This document shows, piece after piece, positions 1 through 7,874 of a stretch of DNA of 34,151 nucleotides. The DNA is from Clostridiales bacterium DTU089. Its GTDB lineage: Bacteria > Bacillota > Clostridia > Oscillospirales > Acutalibacteraceae. A model generated the notes under the pieces. The model ran no database searches. It worked only from the letters and a program-made list of their open reading frames with translations, and was not told the origin of the DNA. The translations under genes were made by a program, and so were the position numbers. Positions within the stretch are counted from its first letter, which is position 1; every line of letters starts with the position of its first letter. The stretch lies in assembly GCA_001513045.1 (NCBI GenBank), contig LFSB01000007.1:1-34151 (forward strand), read 5' to 3'.

Positions 1-2
1 GA

Positions 3-419
3 TCCCCTTTCCGTAGCAGTGTTTTTTTATTTCCACTGTCTACTCTAAGGGGATCATATCACATGGCATACGGCTTGGGCTTCGTTGCCTTTGCAAAAAA
101 GGAAAAGCGGCTGTTTAGGTATCTTTATATGTCTGACGGAAAACTACAGGGGAAAATTCCGATTGACACGGATACGGACGCACGATTGAAAGTTATGTGC
201 GAGGTCTACGGCTATGAGTCGGAAACGGCGGAGAAAATGAATTCGGATATGACAACCTTTTGTTACGGTCTTGCGCTTGGGGTCAATACCGGGACAATGG
301 ATATTAACGAGGCGGAGATTGCCGAACGGCTGCACAGAGTGTTTCGGGCATTGACCGGGATATACGGAAAGCCGCGCATACCCGACAACGGCGATATGTA
401 TAAACAATACGTTATTTGA
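3..419 (+). CDS. TetR-family regulator, C-terminal part (5' end outside window)
   Basis: The frame is open to the left edge of the window, so the ATG at 63 is probably an internal methionine and not the start. The visible part resembles the ligand-binding C-terminal half of TetR regulators: a YGLGFVAFAKKEKRLFRYLYM segment matches the usual 'FA..E..LF..LFM' helix, and FCYGLALGVNTGTMD followed by an acidic helix matches the closing helices. The DNA-binding helix-turn-helix would lie before the window. It probably controls nearby genes. The assignment rests on pattern similarity only; a free-standing 118-residue protein starting at 63 is the alternative. Confidence 0.55.
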   Translation, partial: SPFRSSVFLFPLSTLRGSYHMAYGLGFVAFAKKEKRLFRYLYMSDGKLQGKIPIDTDTDARLKVMCEVYGYESETAEKMNSDMTTFCYGLALGVNTGTMDINEAEIAERLHRVFRALTGIYGKPRIPDNGDMYKQYVI

Positions 420-448
420 AATAGAGGGGCATAAAAAGGAGAAAGAAA

Positions 449-539
449 ATGAAGAAGTACGGCATCAAAGGAATTTTTTGGGATTACTTTTGCGTTAGTG
501 GAACTTGTGAATTTACTGTACGATACGGATAAGCAGTAG
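449..539 (+). pseudogene. Small hydrophobic ORF broken by a frameshift
   Basis: A good ribosome binding site (AAGGAGAAAG) precedes an ATG at 449, but the frame stops after 27 codons. One extra T in the T6 run near 475-480 would restore a hydrophobic reading (MKKYGIKGIFFGITFALVE, then VNLLYDTDKQ and stop), which looks like a small membrane protein or the N-terminus of one. I cannot name the family. It is either a decayed gene or a sequencing slip in the homopolymer. The following 80 bases up to 623 hold no clear gene. Confidence 0.3.
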
Positions 540-622
540 CACGACGGTGGGAAATCACTTTTGCTGCCTTTACGCTGACGAAGGTCGCTTCGGGCAGACC
601 AAATAAAGAGAGATTAAACGTT

Positions 623-1255
623 ATGACAGAAAACTCAAAAGCAAAGACAGCATTGACATTTGCCGAAGCTTTTATCCTCATAATCGGATTTCAGGCAGTC
701 AGGTTGCTCATGGAGAAAATGATTAACCCGCAGGTTTCGGACGGGTCTTTCTCGCGGCGTATGGTTTCGGCGGCAATCATGGTATTGCTTGCCGCCGCTG
801 TGTATGCTTATGCGCAGTTGAGAAAGACGCCGCTCTCTGTTTTTCCCCGACCTTTTACGAAAAGATACATCGTCTTTACCTGTATCGCGGCGGTACTGCT
901 TATATCCGCCCCTTCCAATTTCACAGGAGGATATAAAGCCATACTGCTGGCGGTCTACGGCAGTATCATCACACCGGTATATGAGGAGCTGTTGTTTCGG
1001 GGTTATCTGTGGAATCGGCTGAATAAAGTGTTGAGCAAGGAGATATACACCTTTATCTGGACCGTTGCACTGTTTACCGTCTGGCATTTGGGCTATATGA
1101 CCGCAAACATCGCTGACGGCAACTTGGTTGCAGTCGCGTGGAAGCTGGCGGCAGGCTTGGGCTACGGAGTTGTACTGGGTCTTGTACGTCTGAAAGCAAA
1201 GAACTGTTATTCAACTATGCTGGTACACGGAGCGCTAAATATCTTTATGATTTGA
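623..1255 (+). CDS. CPBP-family intramembrane metalloprotease
   Basis: A 210-residue, strongly hydrophobic protein with several membrane segments (about residues 8-28, 50-65, 82-98, 106-125, 140-160 and 170-195). The CPBP (CAAX protease/bacteriocin processing, Rce1-like) signature is present: an EELLFRG box near residue 121, a second conserved histidine in WHLGY near 154, and a final VHGALN motif near 202. Family members cleave or process membrane-associated peptides, or act in self-immunity to bacteriocins; the substrate cannot be read from sequence. The ribosome binding site (AGAGAG) is weak and the frame stays open upstream of 623, so the exact start is uncertain. Confidence 0.85.
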   Translation: MTENSKAKTALTFAEAFILIIGFQAVRLLMEKMINPQVSDGSFSRRMVSAAIMVLLAAAVYAYAQLRKTPLSVFPRPFTKRYIVFTCIAAVLLISAPSNFTGGYKAILLAVYGSIITPVYEELLFRGYLWNRLNKVLSKEIYTFIWTVALFTVWHLGYMTANIADGNLVAVAWKLAAGLGYGVVLGLVRLKAKNCYSTMLVHGALNIFMI

Positions 1256-1336
1256 GCGCGCTTACAACACTTTTTTGCCGGTCGTTCCTATTAGCTAACA
1301 CAAAAAGTCAAGGTCAGAACAGGAGGAAGCTGGAAA

Positions 1337-2002
1337 ATGAATGTGTGGTATGACGGATTTTTTGAACGGCTTGAAACTTTGCGCGACACGGAACAGAGCG
1401 TAAAGATGGCTGCCTATATGCAGAACAAGTTTGATTTTCTCGGGCTGCCAAAACCTGTTCGCAATACGGTGTTAAAGCCGCTGTTAAAGGCAGGGCGCAA
1501 GCTTCCGTTTGACTGGGATTTTGTCTTATTATGTTGGGAAAAGCCGTATCGTGAGGCACAGTACGCCGCAGTTTCATATGTTCTTGCCCATGAGAATGAG
1601 TTTTTGGAAAGCGATATTGACAGAATAAAATTTTTAGTCACGGAAAAATCGTGGTGGGATACGGTGGATATGCTTGACGGAGTCTGCGGAACATTGGTTG
1701 AAAAACATCCCTCGCTTAAATTGACAATGCTCGAATGGTCTTACGCCGATAACACCTGGCTGCGGCGCGCCTCCATTGATCATCAGCAGAAATACAAGGA
1801 AAAAACCGATACGGAGCTGCTGGAAAAAATCATTGTGAACAATCTCGGCAGTACGGAATTCTTCATCAACAAAGCAATCGGTTGGAGTCTGCGCGAATAC
1901 AGTAAAACGAATTCCGCATGGGTACGTGATTTTCTTGAAAAACATAAAAACGGACTTTCTTCGATCAGTCGGCGAGAAGCGTCAAAATATTTAATGAAAT
2001 AG
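1337..2002 (+). CDS. DNA alkylation repair protein, AlkD-like HEAT-repeat glycosylase
   Basis: A 221-residue all-helical protein typical in length for the AlkC/AlkD superfamily, which removes bulky or cationic alkylated bases (N3- and N7-alkyl purines) from DNA using HEAT-like repeats. The active-site region is visible: SWWDTVDMLD (about residues 110-119) carries the Trp and Asp of the family, WLRRASI the conserved Arg, and KAIGWSLREYSK the C-terminal aromatic patch. AGGAGG at 1320-1325 gives a good start at 1337. It sits between a CPBP protease and a flavoprotein gene in a tightly packed stress-type run. Confidence 0.9.
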   Translation: MNVWYDGFFERLETLRDTEQSVKMAAYMQNKFDFLGLPKPVRNTVLKPLLKAGRKLPFDWDFVLLCWEKPYREAQYAAVSYVLAHENEFLESDIDRIKFLVTEKSWWDTVDMLDGVCGTLVEKHPSLKLTMLEWSYADNTWLRRASIDHQQKYKEKTDTELLEKIIVNNLGSTEFFINKAIGWSLREYSKTNSAWVRDFLEKHKNGLSSISRREASKYLMK

Positions 2003-2017
2003 GAAGAAACAGATATA

Positions 2018-2434
2018 ATGAGAAATCCCGAACAGACAATCGGTAATCTGATTGACAAGTCTTCCGGTACACAGCTTTGCTATATTGACGCGGATGGCTA
2101 CCCCGTTACACGTGCAATGCTTTCGCCCCGTGAGCGGAACGGAATCAAGACGTTTTGGTTTACCACAAATACCTCATCGGATAAGGTGAAACGCTTTCGG
2201 GAAAATCCGAAGGCAAGCATTTACTATGTCGACAAGCGATTCTTCCGCGGTGTCAGTCTTATCGGAACGGTTGAGGTGCTTGAAACAGAAGAAGACAAAA
2301 AGCGCATCTGGCGCGACGGGGACAGTAAATTCTACCCGGATGGAGTAAGCGACCCCGATTACTGCGTATTGAAGTTTACGGCAGTAAAGGGCAGATATTA
2401 CAGCAACTTCAAATCGGAAGATTTCGACATATAA
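2018..2434 (+). CDS. Pyridoxamine 5'-phosphate oxidase-like (PNPOx) split-barrel flavoprotein
   Basis: A 138-residue protein with the PNPOx/general-stress-protein-26 fold. It has the N-terminal strand TQLCYIDADGYPVTRAM, then KTFWFTTNTSSDKVKRFRENPKASIYYVD, the usual FMN/heme-binding split barrel core, and GVSLIGTVEVL. Small members of this family bind FMN, F420 or heme and act as reductases or stress proteins; the specific substrate is not evident. It starts 15 bases after the AlkD-like gene, preceded by AGGAAGAAA, and is probably co-transcribed with it. Confidence 0.85.
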   Translation: MRNPEQTIGNLIDKSSGTQLCYIDADGYPVTRAMLSPRERNGIKTFWFTTNTSSDKVKRFRENPKASIYYVDKRFFRGVSLIGTVEVLETEEDKKRIWRDGDSKFYPDGVSDPDYCVLKFTAVKGRYYSNFKSEDFDI

Positions 2435-2454
2435 AAGGAACAGGTGAAAACATA

Positions 2455-2952
2455 ATGGCAAACAAAGTGCTCGTTATCATTGATATTCAAAACGATATTA
2501 CCAAGAACTACAAGGATATTATCGGCAATATAAACCGTGCAATCGATACGGCGGTGAGTCGTGAAATTCCCGTAATCTATATCAGACACAATAATTTATC
2601 CGCAGGGACAAGAACCTTCAAGCCGGGAACAAAGGGCGAGGAGCTTGTTCCCGACATGAAAATCGTTTCGGACAATATCTTCACAAAGTCCAAGGGCAAT
2701 GCACTGACCTGCGAGGCTTTTGCCGACTTTATTCGGGTGAACGCAATCGACGAATTTATCATAACCGGCGCCGATGCAACCGCCTGCGTGAAATCCACCT
2801 GCTTCAATATGACAAAATCCGGTTACAAGGTGACAGTTCTTTCCGACTGCGTTACAAGCTACGACAAACGCAAAATCCCGGAAATGCTTGCTTATTATGA
2901 GAGCAAGGGCTGCCGGATTGCATCCGTTGACGAACTCGAAAATTTGTTATGA
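2455..2952 (+). CDS. Isochorismatase-like cysteine hydrolase
   Basis: A 165-residue single-domain protein of the isochorismatase/nicotinamidase superfamily. The catalytic triad can be placed: Asp in VLVIIDIQNDI (residue 9), Lys in FTKSKGNAL (about residue 75-77), and the nucleophilic Cys in ITGADATACVKST (about residue 109). The cis-peptide region before the Cys is also present. Members hydrolyse amide or enol-ether bonds in small molecules; the substrate here is unknown. It is 20 bases behind the PNPOx-like gene with AAAAGGAACAGG upstream, in the same putative operon. Confidence 0.9.
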   Translation: MANKVLVIIDIQNDITKNYKDIIGNINRAIDTAVSREIPVIYIRHNNLSAGTRTFKPGTKGEELVPDMKIVSDNIFTKSKGNALTCEAFADFIRVNAIDEFIITGADATACVKSTCFNMTKSGYKVTVLSDCVTSYDKRKIPEMLAYYESKGCRIASVDELENLL

Positions 2953-2968
2953 TAAAGGAATTATTCGT

Positions 2969-3490
2969 ATGATACAGGCAATCGTATATACATCAAACGC
3001 GGGAACAACCGAGCAGTATGCTAAAATCATAGGTGAAAAGACAGGTTTTCCTGTTTATTCCCTGAAAAATGCTTGCGGCTTAGCCGCCGGAACGGAGATT
3101 ATTTATCTCGGATGGCTTATGGCCGGGATCGTTCAGGGGTATAAAAAGGCGGCAAAACTATATACCATACGCGCTCTTTGCGGTGTCGGTATGGGCGAAA
3201 CAGGCTCGCAGATTGAGGATATAAAAAAGGCGAATACCGTTTCGGACAGTATGCCCGTATTTACCATGCGCGGCGGCTTTGACATTAAAAAGCTGCACGG
3301 AATTTACAGATTTATGATGGGCGTTATGAGAAAAACAGCCGGTAAAAAGCTGTCCGAAAAGACAGACCGCACACCGGATGAAGACATTATGCTCGATATG
3401 ATGATGAACGGCAGAAGCTATGTCAGTGAGAAAAATGCCGCCACAGTCCTTGACTGGCTCGGCAAAGAACAACAGAATAACATTATATAA
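2969..3490 (+). CDS. Flavodoxin-domain protein
   Basis: A 173-residue protein that begins IVYTSNAGTTEQYAKIIGE, the phosphate-binding loop of flavodoxins (T/S-x-x-G-x-T), followed by a helix. It resembles protoporphyrinogen-oxidase-like or bilverdin-type 'flavodoxin domain' proteins of Clostridia. The start at 2969 is chosen because AAAGGAA lies at 2955-2960 and the longer frame to 2888 would overlap the previous gene. It probably transfers electrons via FMN, and together with the neighbouring flavoproteins suggests a redox-stress cluster. Confidence 0.8.
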   Translation: MIQAIVYTSNAGTTEQYAKIIGEKTGFPVYSLKNACGLAAGTEIIYLGWLMAGIVQGYKKAAKLYTIRALCGVGMGETGSQIEDIKKANTVSDSMPVFTMRGGFDIKKLHGIYRFMMGVMRKTAGKKLSEKTDRTPDEDIMLDMMMNGRSYVSEKNAATVLDWLGKEQQNNII

Positions 3491-3529
3491 CAATCAACAC
3501 CCGCGAAAGAATGATAACGGAGGCAGAGC

Positions 3530-4285
3530 ATGAAAGACCTGTATGAGAAATTCGCCTACGATTATGACAGATTCGGCAGCATAGACGAGTATCTCGGAGA
3601 TGAAAAATCCTTTTTTGAAAAGCTGTTTCATGAGCATAACGTACACGGCGTTCTCGACTGCGCCTGCGGAACGGGACAGCATTTACTGATGCTCTCCGAT
3701 GCGGGCTTTGAGGTCGAAGGCTCGGATTACTCTGAGGCAATGCTCAGGGTAGCGGAGAAAAATCTGCGCTCCCGCGGGAAAACCCTCCCGCTGTGCCGCT
3801 GTGATTTCAGATACCTTGAACGGCGGCACACGAAGAAGTTTGACGCGGTCATCTGCCTGACGACCGCCCTGCCGCATTTACATACCGACGAGGACCTGAT
3901 TTGCGCGCTGACCTCCATGAGAAAAAGGCTGAACGGCGGAGGTCTGCTCGTGCTGACGCAGGGTACAACGCCGTATACGCTGTCGCTTCCGTCAATCGAG
4001 ACGGTCGTGAACAGGAACGACTTCTCACGCGTGTTTGTCAAGGAGCATGACGAACGCTTTCAGACAATCCATGTACTGGATTTGTTCCATTCGCCCGAAC
4101 GCAACGAGAGTAATCAGTACGACATCGTGTACCGAATACTGCTCGATGATGATTACAGGCGGCTGCTGACGGAAGCCGGATTTTCCGACATACGGATATA
4201 CGGCGATTACGCTATGAGCGAATATACAAAGGACAGCCGACGGCTTATCGCGGTAGCGCGGTACGCGAAGGAATCGGAGGTGTAA
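3530..4285 (+). CDS. Class I SAM-dependent methyltransferase
   Basis: A 251-residue Rossmann-fold methyltransferase. Motif I is VLDCACGTGQHLLML (about residues 42-56), followed by the acidic loop VEGSDYSEAML that binds the ribose of SAM, then FDAVICLTTALPHL as motif IV. The N-terminus (LYEKFAYDYDRF) is typical of small-molecule or ubiquinone-like methyltransferases. The substrate cannot be inferred. CGGAGG upstream supports the start. The next gene begins 2 bases after its stop, indicating one transcript. Confidence 0.9.
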   Translation: MKDLYEKFAYDYDRFGSIDEYLGDEKSFFEKLFHEHNVHGVLDCACGTGQHLLMLSDAGFEVEGSDYSEAMLRVAEKNLRSRGKTLPLCRCDFRYLERRHTKKFDAVICLTTALPHLHTDEDLICALTSMRKRLNGGGLLVLTQGTTPYTLSLPSIETVVNRNDFSRVFVKEHDERFQTIHVLDLFHSPERNESNQYDIVYRILLDDDYRRLLTEAGFSDIRIYGDYAMSEYTKDSRRLIAVARYAKESEV

Positions 4286-4287
4286 AA

Positions 4288-4827
4288 ATGAGTGTGGTTA
4301 CGGTACTGTCCGGCAGTACAAGGAAAAAAGGAAACACGGATACGCTTGTACAGGCGTTTGTACGCGGTGCCTCCGAGCATAACGAGGTTGAGGTTATTTC
4401 CGTCGCGGATTATATAATCAAACCGTGCGACGGCTGCAACTACTGCTACGCGGACAAAGAGCATCGTTGCCACATCGGAGATGACATGCAGGCTGTCTAT
4501 GAAAAGTTGAAGCATACAGATATTCTTGTCATTGCGTCACCGATCTATTTTTATGGCATCAGCGCCCGTCTGAAGGCTGTCATCGACCGACTTCACAATC
4601 CGATACGAAGTGCCTTTCCGATCAGACAGGCTGTTCTTTTATCTGTGGCGGCAGACACATTACCGGAGCTGTTTGATTCCGTTTTGGCACAATACCATAT
4701 GTCACTGCGGTATTTCCATATTGAGAATCTCGGAACGGTTCTTGTGCGCGGTGTTGAAAAGAAGGGCGACATAGCAGGCAATCCGGCACTGGATGAAGCG
4801 TATCGGCTTGGATTGTCTATCAGATAA
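4288..4827 (+). CDS. NADPH-dependent FMN reductase / flavodoxin-like iron-sulfur flavoprotein
   Basis: A 179-residue flavodoxin-fold protein. The FMN phosphate loop is VLSGSTRKKGNTDTLV (residues 6-21), the motif CDGCNYCYADKEHRC (about residues 48-62) is the cysteine cluster found in iron-sulfur flavoproteins of the Isf/'flavodoxin family' type, and ASPIYFYGISARLKAVIDR is the conserved second loop. It likely reduces quinones or other acceptors with FMN. GGAGG lies just before the start, inside the end of the methyltransferase gene, so the two are probably translationally linked. Confidence 0.85.
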   Translation: MSVVTVLSGSTRKKGNTDTLVQAFVRGASEHNEVEVISVADYIIKPCDGCNYCYADKEHRCHIGDDMQAVYEKLKHTDILVIASPIYFYGISARLKAVIDRLHNPIRSAFPIRQAVLLSVAADTLPELFDSVLAQYHMSLRYFHIENLGTVLVRGVEKKGDIAGNPALDEAYRLGLSIR

Positions 4828-4851
4828 AAAATCAAGGTGAGGAGAAAGTAA

Positions 4852-5358
4852 ATGGAATTTGAAAGAGTGATCGAGACAAGAACGGCAACCAGAAAATTCA
4901 AGGCGGACAGAATCAGTGAGGAAAACATACAAAAAATCCTCCGCGCCGCCACACTTGCACCGACTGCGAAAAATCAACAGCCGCAGAGAATCTATGTGAT
5001 TGAGTCGGACGAAGCACTTGCAAAGGTGAATCAGGTATGCCCGTGCATATACGGTGCGCCTGTCGCCATGTTGGTTTGCGCCGACAAGGATGCCGCATGG
5101 CACACGCCGGAATATTCCTCAAAGGAAATGGATGCGAGTATTGTGGCAACCCATATGATTTTAGAGGCGACAAATCTCGGAATCGACTCCTGCTGGGTAA
5201 AGTATTTCGATCCGAGAGCAATGGCAAAAGAACTTGACCTGTCGGAAAACATTGCGCCCATCTGTATCATTCCGATGGGATATAAGGCAGATGATTATGC
5301 GGGCAACCCCGCGCATACGGACAGAAAACCCATCGCTGAAATTTCCTTCAGGCTGTAA
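4852..5358 (+). CDS. Nitroreductase-family FMN protein
   Basis: A 168-residue short nitroreductase. It has the R-T-R-x-F motif (RTATRKFKAD) that binds FMN phosphate, APTAKNQQPQRIYV in the second FMN site, the central helix ASIVATHMILEATNLGIDSCWV, and the closing PMGYKADDY segment. The family performs NAD(P)H-dependent reduction of nitro compounds, quinones or flavins. GGAGAAAG precedes the start. It closes the run of flavin-dependent genes from 2018. Confidence 0.9.
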   Translation: MEFERVIETRTATRKFKADRISEENIQKILRAATLAPTAKNQQPQRIYVIESDEALAKVNQVCPCIYGAPVAMLVCADKDAAWHTPEYSSKEMDASIVATHMILEATNLGIDSCWVKYFDPRAMAKELDLSENIAPICIIPMGYKADDYAGNPAHTDRKPIAEISFRL

Positions 5359-5382
5359 AGTAAAGCGCGGATAAACCGAGCC

Positions 5383-5395
5383 TTGACAATTGTCA
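5383..5395. promoter_or_regulatory. Perfect palindrome ahead of ABC operon, possible operator
   Basis: TGACAATTGTCA at 5384-5395 is a perfect 12-base palindrome that overlaps a TTGACA -35-like hexamer at 5383. It sits 36 bases before the ABC-ATPase gene at 5431. I see no good -10 at the correct distance, so the promoter itself is unproven. A MarR- or TetR-type repressor site is a reasonable reading. Confidence 0.35.
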
Positions 5396-5430
5396 TTATC
5401 CGGAACACGGAAGAATAAAGGAGGGCAAGT

Positions 5431-6279
5431 ATGATACGCATTGAAAATCTCATTTTCAGCTATACGAAAAAGCCATTTATCGAAAGAATGTCCTTCTCGG
5501 TTGAGCGCGGCGAGATATTCGGCTTTCTCGGACCCTCCGGCGCGGGAAAAAGTACCCTACAAAAAATATTGACAGGGCAGCTACCCGGCTATGGCGGCAG
5601 TGTGAAGGTGTTTAGCGGTGAGCTTCGCTCTCATGGACGAGATTTCTATGAACGCATCGGGATAGATTTCGAATTCCCGACGCTGTATGAAAAGTTGACC
5701 GCACGACAGAATCTAAAATTTTTCGGTTCTCTGTATTCATCTCCCATGCGAGACATCGACAAGCTGCTTGCCGCCGTAGAGTTATCACAGGACGCCGATA
5801 AAAAAGTATCGGACTACTCAAAGGGCATGAAAAGCCGATTGAGTTTTCTTCGCGCGCTCATCAATGACCCGGAGATACTCTTTTTAGACGAGCCGACAAG
5901 CGGCCTTGACCCCGCAAACGCCCGACTGATGAAAAATATCATCCTTGAGGAAAAGGCAAAGGGCAAGACCGTCATTCTCACAACACATAATATGCAGGAC
6001 GCACAGGAGCTTTGCGACCGTGTTGCCTTTATCGTAAACGGCGGTATCGCCGCGCTGGATACGCCGCACAACCTCATTATGCGCCGAGGAGCTTCGTCGG
6101 TCAGGTATTCATGGCTTGAGGATGGAAAAGAATGTACGGGCGAATGTGCGCTCGACAAAACCACCGATGATACCCGCCTGCAAAAGCTGGTTTCGGAGGG
6201 CAAGCTGCTGACGATCCACTCGGCAGAGCCGAATCTCGGTGACATCTTTATGGAAGTAACCGGGAGGGCATTGCAATGA
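5431..6279 (+). CDS. ABC transporter ATP-binding protein (drug-export type)
   Basis: A 282-residue nucleotide-binding subunit with Walker A GPSGAGKST (residues 34-42), Q-loop region FEFPTLYEKLT, signature variant DYSKGMKSRL in place of LSGGQ, Walker B EILFLDEPTSGLD and the H-loop TTHNM. The KGM signature is typical of DrrA/fluoroquinolone-export-like exporters. It overlaps the next gene by 4 bases (ATGA) and works with the two permeases at 6276 and 6956. AGGAGG supports the start. Confidence 0.95.
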   Translation: MIRIENLIFSYTKKPFIERMSFSVERGEIFGFLGPSGAGKSTLQKILTGQLPGYGGSVKVFSGELRSHGRDFYERIGIDFEFPTLYEKLTARQNLKFFGSLYSSPMRDIDKLLAAVELSQDADKKVSDYSKGMKSRLSFLRALINDPEILFLDEPTSGLDPANARLMKNIILEEKAKGKTVILTTHNMQDAQELCDRVAFIVNGGIAALDTPHNLIMRRGASSVRYSWLEDGKECTGECALDKTTDDTRLQKLVSEGKLLTIHSAEPNLGDIFMEVTGRALQ

Positions 6280-6959
6280 GGCTGCTTCGTCTGACCACCG
6301 GAGATATCCGCTTTCAATGGAAATACGGCTTTTATATCCTGTACGGCATTTTTACGGCGATCTATCTGCTGGTGCTTGCCGCTGTACCGGAGAGCGTTCG
6401 ACGCACGGTAGCAACTGTGCTGATCTTCACCGACCCGGCGGCAATGGGGCTGTTCTTTATGGGCGCGATTATTCTGCTTGAAAAGAGCCAGCGCGTCAAC
6501 AGTGCGCTTGCCGTATCTCCGATTCGTGAGGGCGAATATATGCTTGCAAAGCTGCTCTCGCTCGCGCTTATCGGTGTTATCGTCGGTGGAATCCTTTCCG
6601 CTTTCGGAGGGATAAGGAATCTTCCGTTGTGTTTGCTTGCGATTGTGCTTTCATCCTTTATCTGTTCCGCTTGCGGTCTTATCGCAGCGCGCTTCAGCCG
6701 GACACTCAATCAGTTCGTCCTGTTTGCCGTGCCGTTTGAAATGGTTCTCTGTCTGCCGCCCACACTGTTGCTGTTCGGCATTGACAGTCCGTGGCTGATA
6801 CTTCATCCGGGTGTTTCGGCTGTATGGCTTATTTACGGGGACGCGCCGAGCGTTCCGCTTTGTCTTCTGTCGCTTGTTCTGTGGTGTGTTCCCGCAATGC
6901 TCCTTTGTCGTAAATGTATAGGCAGTTATCTGAGGGCGACAGGAGGTGCATCCGAATGA
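6276..6959 (+). CDS. ABC-2 type permease subunit, first of pair
   Basis: A 227-residue protein with about six hydrophobic spans (near residues 20-36, 50-70, 88-105, 110-130, 140-160, 190-212). The gene order ATPase-permease-permease and the NPLIREGEY-like segment SPIREGEYMLAKL fit fluoroquinolone-export-type ABC-2 systems (compare the Rv2686c-Rv2688c arrangement). It starts inside the last codons of the ATPase gene and its stop overlaps the start of the next permease, so the three proteins are made as a unit. Confidence 0.85.
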   Translation: MRLLRLTTGDIRFQWKYGFYILYGIFTAIYLLVLAAVPESVRRTVATVLIFTDPAAMGLFFMGAIILLEKSQRVNSALAVSPIREGEYMLAKLLSLALIGVIVGGILSAFGGIRNLPLCLLAIVLSSFICSACGLIAARFSRTLNQFVLFAVPFEMVLCLPPTLLLFGIDSPWLILHPGVSAVWLIYGDAPSVPLCLLSLVLWCVPAMLLCRKCIGSYLRATGGASE

Positions 6960-7672
6960 AAGCGTTTCTTTCCGTTACAAAACGGTTCTTTGCTGAAATA
7001 TGGTCGGACAGTATGCTTGCCGTCCTACCGTTTGTGCCTGTATTCATGGGGATCGTTTTCCGTTTCGGCGTTCCCGTGCTTGAAAGTTATCTTTGCAAAA
7101 GACTGGAACAAGCCGCAATTCTCACGCCCTACTATTTCCTTTTCGATTTACTGCTCTCCATTATGACGCCGCTGATGTTTACGGCGGCGGGAGCGATGGT
7201 TATTCTCGATGAAGCCGACCTCGGTCTTGCACGCGCCGTTGCGGTCACACCTGTCGGCAGACGAGGTTATCTGGCATCACGTATCGGCGTTCCGGCAATG
7301 ATATCAACGGTGTATTGTGTCGTCATTTCACTTGTATTCAGACTTTCGGATATTGACATTCCGCGTCTGCTTCTCCTTGCGCTTTGTTCGGGCGTACTGA
7401 GTATTACAGCGGCTTTGATGATTGTATCCATGGCAAAAAACAAGGTCGAGGGCATGGCATATACCAAGCTCACAGGTTTGCTTGTGGCAGGTCTTCCCTC
7501 AGCACTGCTCGTGCCGTCGCCGTATAAGTATATTGCCGCTTCTCTGCCGAGCTTCTGGATGACGGAAATTGCAATGGATAAAAACCTGTGGCTGACCATT
7601 CCGGCAGTTTTGACGGGAGTATTATTATCTTTGCTTTTTGTGCGGCGCTTTATGAAAAAGATACTGAGTTGA
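6956..7672 (+). CDS. ABC-2 type permease subunit, second of pair
   Basis: A 238-residue membrane protein. The start at 6956 is preferred because AGGAGG lies at 6941-6946 and the ATG overlaps the previous stop; the longer frame from 6914 has no such site. Hydrophobic spans occur near residues 20-38, 55-80, 105-130, 140-160, 170-190 and 212-230. The segment DEADLGLARAVAVTPVGRRGYL parallels the equivalent loop of the first permease, so the pair probably arose by duplication and forms a heterodimeric channel. Confidence 0.85.
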   Translation: MKAFLSVTKRFFAEIWSDSMLAVLPFVPVFMGIVFRFGVPVLESYLCKRLEQAAILTPYYFLFDLLLSIMTPLMFTAAGAMVILDEADLGLARAVAVTPVGRRGYLASRIGVPAMISTVYCVVISLVFRLSDIDIPRLLLLALCSGVLSITAALMIVSMAKNKVEGMAYTKLTGLLVAGLPSALLVPSPYKYIAASLPSFWMTEIAMDKNLWLTIPAVLTGVLLSLLFVRRFMKKILS

Positions 7673-7741
7673 ATGATTGCAGATCCAAAATACGAAAGAG
7701 GTCAGGAGAAAATCCGAAAACAAAGGAAAGGAACATATATC

Positions 7742-7825
7742 ATGGAAATAGGAATAGGAGTTGCGGTTGCTATTGTATTTGTTTTAGGCGTTGCTATATA
7801 TTCATCGGCGAAAAAGAAAAAGTAA
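7742..7825 (+). CDS. 27-residue single-span membrane peptide
   Basis: A short gene with a strong ribosome binding site (AGGAAAGG at 7724-7731, 10 bases before the ATG). The product is one hydrophobic helix (GIGVAVAIVFVLGVAIYSS) followed by AKKKK and stop, the layout of small regulatory or stress membrane peptides with a cytoplasmic positive tail. It lies 69 bases after the ABC permease and 49 bases before the GNAT gene. The function is unknown; it may modulate the neighbouring transporter. Confidence 0.55.
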   Translation: MEIGIGVAVAIVFVLGVAIYSSAKKKK

Positions 7826-7874
7826 CGCCGGCGCATATCCGGCAAGAAATCGTAACCTGCGGAGAGGAATAAAA

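Noticed and set aside
1-55. Inverted repeat GATCCCCTT...AAGGGGATC with inner complementary parts
   Set aside because: It could be a terminator, but the TetR-like frame is open through it, so it may be coding sequence. The loop and T-run are not in terminator position, and the window edge prevents a decision.
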